DNA from: Candidatus Bathyarchaeota archaeon
Lineage (GTDB): Archaea > Thermoproteota > Bathyarchaeia > TCS64
Length of the DNA: 5,371 bases
Direction: 5' to 3'
NCBI GenBank assembly: GCA_030602935.1
Contig: JAUVYU010000072.1
Span: 1-5,371, forward strand
Shown: positions 1 through 4,419 of the stretch, in pieces
How positions within the stretch are numbered: position 1 is the stretch's first letter
Layout of the letters: every line of letters starts with the position of its first letter
The notes under the pieces: model-generated
What the model was told of the DNA's origin: nothing
What the model saw: only the letters and a program-made list of their open reading frames with translations
Databases searched by the model: none
Made by a program: the position numbers and the translations under genes

Positions 1-114
1 GTTAGCCGACCTCTTCGGGAAGGCGGTGTCGATCTCGTCGAAGCCCCTCCCGGAGACATAGAGGACTCTAAGCCTATCCATCTCCTCGTCCGTCCAGAGC
101 CTCCTCTCCAACAT
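1..114 (-). CDS. Myb/SANT-like helix-turn-helix protein, partial (N-terminus only)
   Basis: The minus strand is open from an ATG at 114 to the left edge, giving 38 residues. They begin MLERRLWTDEEMDRLRVLY and continue with a GFDEI element and FPKRSAN. The pattern W7-T-D-E-E, L15, L18-Y19, then F25-D-E-I and a P-x-R-S turn matches the first two helices and the start of the recognition helix of Myb/SANT or homeodomain-like domains, which bind DNA (family knowledge). A role as transcription regulator or recombinase-associated DNA binder is inference. An in-frame TTG at 126 is an alternative start, with a stop at 127-129 above it. No clear Shine-Dalgarno precedes the ATG. A TTTACT at 145-150 on this strand could be a weak TATA box for a short-leader mRNA. 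The gene is transcribed away from the rest of the window, so it is not part of the other units. The remainder of the protein lies outside. Confidence 0.6.
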   Translation of the reverse strand, partial: MLERRLWTDEEMDRLRVLYVSGRGFDEIDTAFPKRSAN

Positions 115-148
115 GCAGGGCTTCAACTACCATTACATTTCTGAGTAA

Positions 149-307
149 AGCGAGCAGGCCAGCCTCTACCTAGGCGCCCACACAATCATCTCATTCACGA
201 GATGGCCTTACGTGTTTCCGATGGAGATCACCTCCAGGGCTTTACCCATGGAAGCGCTATCTCCTGTTGATCTTTTTGACCGCCCTCAGGCGGTGCGGTC
301 CACCTAG
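149..307 (+). pseudogene. Possible gene remnant, 52-codon open frame without a credible start
   Basis: A plus-strand frame is open from just after a TAA at 146-148 to a TAG at 305-307. It reads as ordinary protein: a SLYLGAHTIISF stretch, then TRWPYVFPMEI, then LSPVDLFDRPQ. Codon choice (AGC, GAG, GCC, CTC, TAC, ATC) resembles that of the PAC2-family gene downstream. The only in-frame starts, GTG at 212 and ATG at 221, have neither a Shine-Dalgarno site nor a TATA element at leaderless distance. I do not recognise the family. The likeliest reading is the 3' end of a decayed gene, but a chance open frame of this size is quite possible in G+C-rich DNA. Confidence 0.25.
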
Positions 308-321
308 GCAATAGAACAGGG

Positions 322-336
322 TAAATTGTTTAATAT
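322..336 (+). promoter_or_regulatory. Possible BRE/TATA element without an obvious gene
   Basis: TAAATTGTTTAATAT has an A-rich upstream part and a GTTTAATA core, nearly identical to the core at 588-595 that serves the PAC2-family gene. A start about 26 bases downstream (near 358) would lie just past a TGTTG/CAACA inverted repeat (342-346 and 355-359). The downstream open frames are tiny (4 and 13 codons). It may be a chance match in AT-rich DNA, or it may drive a short RNA. Confidence 0.25.
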
Positions 337-419
337 GGTTCTGTTGCATGAAAACAACATAATCGAGGTCCCTGTAGATTTCTTATTATCTATGTTTTGT
401 CTCTACGGTGTTAAGAACA

Positions 420-435
420 TCTCAGACATATGAGA
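420..435. repeat. Short inverted repeat TCTCA-N6-TGAGA
   Basis: Two perfect 5-base arms (420-424 and 431-435) flank a 6-base centre. The 16-base span is a plausible size for a dimeric helix-turn-helix regulator site and lies between two divergent genes, one of which encodes a DNA-binding domain. Arms of 5 bases also arise easily by chance, so operator function is only inference. Confidence 0.25.
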
Positions 436-582
436 CATCCCGTGTGTTGTGCTGGGCGGTTAAATGAGACCCCCCGAAATGCATTCATGTTAACAACAAA
501 GCCCATGAACGACTCACTGAAACATTGAGGATAACACCTCCCAAGAAAACCGCTAGATGACACTGCACGATGGCCGTTTCAC

Positions 583-595
583 AAAAGGTTTAATG
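583..595 (+). promoter_or_regulatory. Archaeal BRE/TATA promoter of the PAC2-family gene
   Basis: AAAAGGTTTAATG combines an A-rich BRE-like half with a TTTAAT TATA core centred near 591. Archaeal transcription normally starts about 26 bases downstream of the TATA centre, which places the start at about 617-619, on or beside the ATG at 619. With no Shine-Dalgarno sequence before that ATG, this points to a leaderless mRNA and supports 619 as the true start rather than the ATG at 625. Confidence 0.65.
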
Positions 596-618
596 GACGC
601 CTCCCCACTCATACAGGG

Positions 619-1365
619 ATGCCCATGGAGATCCAGTACACATCAGAGCCAGAGGTCAACGAACCCATACTCATAGCAGCCTGGCCAGGAATGGGCTACC
701 TCGCGAAGATATCAGCGGACTACCTGCGCCGCCGCCTAAAGGCCGAACTCTTCGCAGAGATAAGCTACTACCAGAACACGATAATATACAGTGACAGCCT
801 AGCCGAGCTACCCATGTTGAGACATCGCTTCTACTCCGTCCCCGGCAAGGACATACTCATCTGCGTGGGAGACGCCCAGCCCTCGACGCCCGAGGAGGCG
901 ATGAAGCTGGCGGAGACCGTGGTGGAGTTCGCCATCAAGTACAACGTCCAGCGTATCTACACGATGGCGGCTTACCCGAGCGACTACTCCGATGAGCCCC
1001 ACGTGTACGGGGTCTATACCGATGAGGGGCTCAGGGAGGAGCTGGAGAGATATGGGGTGAGCTTCCTCGAGGGTGAGGGGGCGGTTAACGGGCTCAACGG
1101 TATACTCATCGGCGTCGCCAAGCTTAGGGGAATAGACGGAGTCTGCCTCATGAGCGACATCCGGTACGCCAACGTCCCCCAGCACCTCTCCTCGAAGGCC
1201 GTGCTCGAGAAGCTGACTGCCATCTTGGGGCTGGAGATAGACACAGCACAGCTGGTGAAGCGGGCGAAGAAGATAGATGCCTCCATCCAGAGAAACCTCC
1301 TGGACCTAGAGGAGACGGAAGAGCCCCTTAAGAAAGAGGAGAAATCTCTTCGATATATTAGCTAG
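619..1365 (+). CDS. PAC2-family protein (archaeal proteasome assembly chaperone homologue)
   Basis: This 248-residue protein has the hallmarks of the PAC2 family (archaeal PbaA/PbaB relatives). There is an N-terminal strand followed by AWPGMGYLAKISADYL (residues 21-36), a central DILICVGDAQP segment (78-88), and the EGAVNGLNGILIGVAKLRGI block (153-172). A charged C-terminal helix follows (about 208-243). Family members are cytosolic and are reported to help 20S proteasome alpha subunits assemble or to cap the ring, often through a C-terminal hydrophobic-Tyr-X tail. Here the tail ends RYIS, with Tyr third from the end, so that motif is not canonical. Length is normal for the family. The start at 619 is chosen because the TATA element fits a leaderless transcript; ATG 625 is the alternative. 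The gene is a single transcription unit, convergent with the pilus operon and with no visible functional link to it. Assignment to the family is firm; the exact role is not. Confidence 0.9.
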   Translation: MPMEIQYTSEPEVNEPILIAAWPGMGYLAKISADYLRRRLKAELFAEISYYQNTIIYSDSLAELPMLRHRFYSVPGKDILICVGDAQPSTPEEAMKLAETVVEFAIKYNVQRIYTMAAYPSDYSDEPHVYGVYTDEGLREELERYGVSFLEGEGAVNGLNGILIGVAKLRGIDGVCLMSDIRYANVPQHLSSKAVLEKLTAILGLEIDTAQLVKRAKKIDASIQRNLLDLEETEEPLKKEEKSLRYIS

Positions 1366-1390
1366 TCTTTTGAGTATTTTTAACTAATTT
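1366..1390 (+). terminator. T-rich archaeal terminator after the PAC2-family gene
   Basis: Directly after the TAG stop come TCTTTT, then TATTTTT, then AATTT, with no hairpin. Oligo-T runs on the coding strand are the known intrinsic termination signal in archaea. The position between convergent genes fits. Confidence 0.6.
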
Positions 1391-1437
1391 CTACCCATAT
1401 TACCATACGAAGGGGGTATATAGATAGAGAAAGGATC

Positions 1438-2202
1438 TTAGAAGTCTCTAGCGTCAACTATCACGTTAATCACCGGAGATCCTCCGGGCCATGTTATATA
1501 AACGGGAACCGGTGTGGACGGTACATCTTGGAAACTGCCGCCTACTTTCTTTTTCACTTCAACCCAATAGGGTCCATCTTTGGTCATGTTAACCTCCGTC
1601 CAATTAATGTCTCCTATGTCGACGCCCTGAGTCGTATATGGATCTGGGCTAGTCCAGGATCCGTTGTAAACGCGTATCTGGTACTTTCCGAACCAGTTCA
1701 GCACTAGCACGTGTATGCCAATGGATGGAGTAAACCAGTAACCATCCGTATAGTAGAGAACACCACAAGATGAAGCAAAGCTATTCCCCCTTTCTGTTAT
1801 CACCTTTATTGAGTAAGAAGTATCATTCTCAAGAGTGACGGCATAAGGCCCTATATCAGTGGTATCTCCAGTTTTTATAACTGCGTTTTCTGAATAGCTT
1901 TGATCATTAATCCAGACCCTGATTATTTTCACCGAAACGACACCAATGTTTTCTACCTCGACCTTCAATTGGTCTGAGTTATTGTTCACGGGATACGCGT
2001 TTATAGTTATTATCTCGCCACTCCTCTCGTCGTCCCTTGCCTCCATCTCGTGGACTTTCTGCGTGTACATAGTGTCGGCCTGTTTCATGACAAGCATCAT
2101 GGGGATCACAGAGGTAAACATAATCCCAATGAATATGATGGTCCCAAGGATCGTGGAGACCCCTCTCCTACGCCTACTAAACATAATATTTGTAATACGC
2201 AT
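1438..2202 (-). CDS. Pilin 2: archaeal type IV pilin-like protein with class III signal peptide
   Basis: The 254-residue product starts with an Arg-rich stretch (SRRRRG, residues 9-14) followed by VSTILGTIIFIGIMF and a hydrophobic helix to about residue 39. This is the archaeal class III signal peptide arrangement, and a prepilin peptidase would be expected to cut after G14 (family knowledge). The helix contains P34 and continues into a highly charged segment (47-62). The rest is a beta-rich extracellular domain; residues 78-100 resemble a CARDB/Ig-like strand pair. Five N-X-S/T sequons (N74, N126, N180, N200, N205) and one Cys (C146) are present. ATG 2202 is preceded by GGAGG, and the gene overlaps pilin 1 by 26 bases, so translation is probably coupled. 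A second ATG at 2184 lacks its own Shine-Dalgarno site. The gene is AT-richer than its neighbours (about 39% G+C over 1801-1980 by count). It is the last gene of the operon; a pyrimidine-rich stretch at 1420-1437 may terminate it. Filament subunit versus minor or tip pilin cannot be decided. Confidence 0.8.
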   Translation of the reverse strand: MRITNIMFSRRRRGVSTILGTIIFIGIMFTSVIPMMLVMKQADTMYTQKVHEMEARDDERSGEIITINAYPVNNNSDQLKVEVENIGVVSVKIIRVWINDQSYSENAVIKTGDTTDIGPYAVTLENDTSYSIKVITERGNSFASSCGVLYYTDGYWFTPSIGIHVLVLNWFGKYQIRVYNGSWTSPDPYTTQGVDIGDINWTEVNMTKDGPYWVEVKKKVGGSFQDVPSTPVPVYITWPGGSPVINVIVDARDF

Positions 2203-2641
2203 TATTCTGCCTCCGACTGTGCACCTTCACAGCGACCGTGTCACCCGGCTCCAAGGCACCAGGCGAGAAATGTATCTCGATCTCAACGAGACTCCCCGAA
2301 GAAATTGGGTTAGTCAAGTTGCTGCAGAACGAGTATGTGGAGCTATTGACGTGAGTAGCGTTGGCGTACACATCCACGATCATGTCGACATCGCCGTAGT
2401 TGTAGATCCAGATAGACATGTTGCTCCCGTCGCTGGTGTTCGTCGCATGCTCAACTATGAAACGTTCCACGATCTCGTTCTTGAGATCCATAGTGCCATT
2501 GACGTAATCGTTCGCGATGACGGTTGAAGCCCCCGAAGCGTAGGACCAGATGGCCCCCCCGATTGCGATAACGACGGCTGAGAGTATGATGGTGGCTATG
2601 ACAGGGGAGAGTGCCCTCCGCCTTCTTATCCGCGCCATCAT
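2177..2641 (-). CDS. Pilin 1: archaeal type IV pilin with class III signal peptide
   Basis: The 154-residue product opens MMARIRRRRA followed by LSPVIATIILSAVVIAIGGA, a textbook archaeal pilin N-terminus. A positively charged stub precedes a (A/G)-(L/V)-S-P-V-I processing site, then the hydrophobic helix (11-32) that packs in the filament core. Cleavage after A10 by a prepilin peptidase is expected from the family. The ectodomain (about 35-154) is short and beta-rich, ends in an aromatic YYKYYV, has a single Cys (C106), and carries six N-X-S/T sequons (N48, N68, N74, N94, N99, N108). ATG 2641 is chosen over the upstream TTG at 2653 because GGTGAT sits three bases before it; ATG 2638 is a second option. 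It starts 4 bases after the platform-gene stop and overlaps pilin 2 at its 3' end. This is the better candidate for the major filament subunit, by inference from its small size and canonical N-terminus. Confidence 0.85.
   Translation of the reverse strand: MMARIRRRRALSPVIATIILSAVVIAIGGAIWSYASGASTVIANDYVNGTMDLKNEIVERFIVEHATNTSDGSNMSIWIYNYGDVDMIVDVYANATHVNSSTYSFCSNLTNPISSGSLVEIEIHFSPGALEPGDTVAVKVHSRRQNNAYYKYYV
2210..2214 (-). promoter_or_regulatory. Shine-Dalgarno site of pilin 2 inside the pilin 1 gene
   Basis: GGAGG lies seven bases upstream of ATG 2202 and within the coding part of pilin 1. It decides the pilin 2 start in favour of 2202 over 2184 and implies initiation inside the upstream reading frame. 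Confidence 0.7.
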
Positions 2642-2644
2642 GTT

Positions 2645-2650
2645 ATCACC
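2645..2650 (-). promoter_or_regulatory. Shine-Dalgarno site of pilin 1 overlapping the platform-gene stop
   Basis: GGTGAT, complementary to the end of archaeal 16S rRNA, contains the TGA stop of the platform gene and is followed after AAC by ATG 2641. It argues against the TTG at 2653 as the start and suggests termination-reinitiation between the two genes. Confidence 0.7.
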
Positions 2651-4409
2651 CAATCATGCTGCCCCCCATGTTGGAGACACCCCAGACTCCAAGGATCGAG
2701 ATAAGAGTCAGGAGGATCGCGAACTTGAAACCGGCCGAGACCCTGCCCGAAGTTATCTTCCCAGTGACAAGACCCAGAGTCCAGCTGTGAAGGGCGAGGG
2801 GGGTAAGCAGCACCTTGTAGAGGGAGACGGAGGCGATGGACACCCCCAGGCCTCCCATGCCCGTGAAGAACTGTAGGAACATGACGGTTGTCCCCGTCAG
2901 CAGGGCGGCGCCGATGAACGGCACGATGGTCAGCGGCATGAGTATCGCGCTCTTCTCATCCTCCATGCTTTTCATGGACTCAGCGAACGATGCCAGCGTT
3001 TCAAGGCTCTCCTCACTGCCTCCTCCTACCTCGATTGTATCGATAAGCAGGTAGATGTTGATCAACGCCAGCCAGTTCCGCATGTCCTCCCTGAAATCCT
3101 CGTAGATCTTCCTAAGCGGGATACCCCAGTTCAGCTTCATACTGATCTTCTTGAGGTGCTTGGAGAATTGTCCATAGTCCCTCCCTGACAATGCGTGGAT
3201 GCACCTCTCCGGACTCAGACCGCTCTTACGAGTCTCCACAAGGTCCCTGAGGAAGTGGTTGATCCCAACAAGGGTCTTCCCCTCTCTCCCAATGAAATAA
3301 TTATCAGCGATTAAACCTGGGAGGGCTACTATAATCAAAGTGATGGCTAGGCCGAGCGCGGCCTCGGTTCCTTCAGCAAGATTGAGCCAATTAACAAGAG
3401 CATGAAGCAGGTCGCTGAATATGGGCAATACAAGGAATTTGTCATCGAATGCAGGGAGGACCAGCTGAGATCCAGCTATCAATCCAACCGGTAGGAACGC
3501 GGCAAAGACCTTGTAGACGTTCCAGTTTGAGACAGGATAGCTGATCTGAGCTGCGTCTGCAAAATAGATGAAAATTCCGGATAGCATGGGCATGAGTACG
3601 AAGGAGAAGAGGAAGAACTGGTCAGAAGATATGCCCGCCCCCGCCGAGGGCATCGCTAGACCTACGACGTATATCAGGAAGATCCCGAGCACTCCGAGGA
3701 TGCCTATAATCGTGTAGGCCTCCATGAGCATCCCCATGTTCTCACCCATTCCCTTGATCCTAATGGAGAGGGATCGGAACATCGATTCGGTCTGGTTGAA
3801 GAGATAATGGAGCGTGTCACCCCCAGTCCTGACAGTCGACGCATAACCTAAGAGCAGCTCCTTGTACTCCTGGATGTCCACGACCTTCGCTGCCTGCTCC
3901 ATTGCAGAAACGGGGTCTACGCCCTGAGACATCACGATGGTCTCTATCCTACTGACCTCATTCTGCATGTTTGGTAGGAGGTCCATGTTACCTAACCTGA
4001 GAAAGCTCTCGTAGGGAGATAACCCGCCGCTGGTCATAGTGCTGATATACATCGAAGCGTAGGGGATCTCAATTTTCAGACCAGCCATCCGATTTGACGC
4101 GGCTGTTTTTGGAATGAAGACTCCTATGACTATCACCATTACAGGGATGAGGACCATAATGGGGATGTACATGACCCCGCTTACGGGGAGCAGGTCAAAG
4201 AGGGGAATAATCCCCATGAACCCCATGATCGAGAGTATAACGAGTGCGCCAGCAGTCAGGAAAGCTGCGAACCCGACGAAACTGAAGTAGACATCTGGAT
4301 GAACCTTCATATAGGCAGCGTCGAGGTCGTGCTCTGTCCCCTTAAGTATACTTGAGAGCTTCTCACCGAACCAGCCGAAATAGGCAAAACAGATGTCACG
4401 TAGGTTCAT
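2646..4409 (-). CDS. Type IV pilus / type II secretion F-family membrane platform protein (TadC/ArlJ-like)
   Basis: This 587-residue polytopic membrane protein would form the platform that couples the cytoplasmic ATPase to pilin insertion. Hydrophobic segments are seen near residues 42-70, 80-100, 232-254, 264-284, 300-320, 350-370, 488-512, 520-548 and 562-580. Between them lie two cytoplasmic T2SSF domains, at about 117-211 and 386-480. Each begins with a matching motif: TSGGLSPYESF (126-136) and KSGLSPERC (395-403). Each also has a glycine-rich turn before its last helix: RTGGD (194-198) and VGGGSEES (461-468). Two such domains are usual for archaeal ArlJ-type platforms, and the length is in range. 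The gene starts 10 bases after the ATPase stop, with only a weak AGGT upstream of its ATG, so coupled translation is likely. No archaellum genes flank it, which favours a pilus. The specific system cannot be named. Confidence 0.88.
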   Translation of the reverse strand: MNLRDICFAYFGWFGEKLSSILKGTEHDLDAAYMKVHPDVYFSFVGFAAFLTAGALVILSIMGFMGIIPLFDLLPVSGVMYIPIMVLIPVMVIVIGVFIPKTAASNRMAGLKIEIPYASMYISTMTSGGLSPYESFLRLGNMDLLPNMQNEVSRIETIVMSQGVDPVSAMEQAAKVVDIQEYKELLLGYASTVRTGGDTLHYLFNQTESMFRSLSIRIKGMGENMGMLMEAYTIIGILGVLGIFLIYVVGLAMPSAGAGISSDQFFLFSFVLMPMLSGIFIYFADAAQISYPVSNWNVYKVFAAFLPVGLIAGSQLVLPAFDDKFLVLPIFSDLLHALVNWLNLAEGTEAALGLAITLIIVALPGLIADNYFIGREGKTLVGINHFLRDLVETRKSGLSPERCIHALSGRDYGQFSKHLKKISMKLNWGIPLRKIYEDFREDMRNWLALINIYLLIDTIEVGGGSEESLETLASFAESMKSMEDEKSAILMPLTIVPFIGAALLTGTTVMFLQFFTGMGGLGVSIASVSLYKVLLTPLALHSWTLGLVTGKITSGRVSAGFKFAILLTLISILGVWGVSNMGGSMIG

Positions 4410-4419
4410 CTTCTATACC

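Larger units (their letters stand above)
115..618. other. Intergenic region without an intact gene
   Basis: About 500 bases separate the divergent Myb/SANT-like and PAC2-family genes. The left part (to about 310) is G+C-rich and contains one gene-like open frame on the plus strand (149-307) and a small perfect stem at 279-294. The right part (310-600) is AT-richer, with no open frame longer than about 15 codons that looks coding, two GTTTAAT promoter-like elements (328-335 and 588-595), a TCTCA-N6-TGAGA inverted repeat (420-435), and repeated ATGAGAC words (430-436 and 464-470). I see no tRNA, rRNA, CRISPR or insertion-sequence signature. The stretch most plausibly holds divergent promoters plus decayed sequence. 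Confidence 0.6.

Noticed and set aside
227..235. ATCACCTCC on the plus strand, matching the end of 16S rRNA, equivalently a full GGAGGTGAT Shine-Dalgarno on the minus strand
   Set aside because: No rRNA sequence surrounds it, and no start codon lies at a usable distance downstream on the minus strand. A chance 9-mer is the simplest reading.
168..309. Direct repeat ACCTAGGC at 168-175 and 302-309, as if a target-site duplication around a small insertion
   Set aside because: An 8-base repeat is expected by chance in a few hundred bases. There are no terminal inverted repeats or transposase inside.
808..1286. Minus-strand open frames opposite the PAC2-family gene
   Set aside because: They are complements of a well-conserved gene and their translations lack recognisable motifs.
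1946..2527. Plus-strand 193-codon open frame across both pilin genes
   Set aside because: It lies antisense to two pilins with clear class III signal peptides and Shine-Dalgarno sites; its own translation has no recognisable domain and no ribosome site.
2651..2653. TTG as the start of pilin 1
   Set aside because: GGTGAT sits three bases before ATG 2641 but is downstream of the TTG; the ATG also gives a normal short pilin leader.
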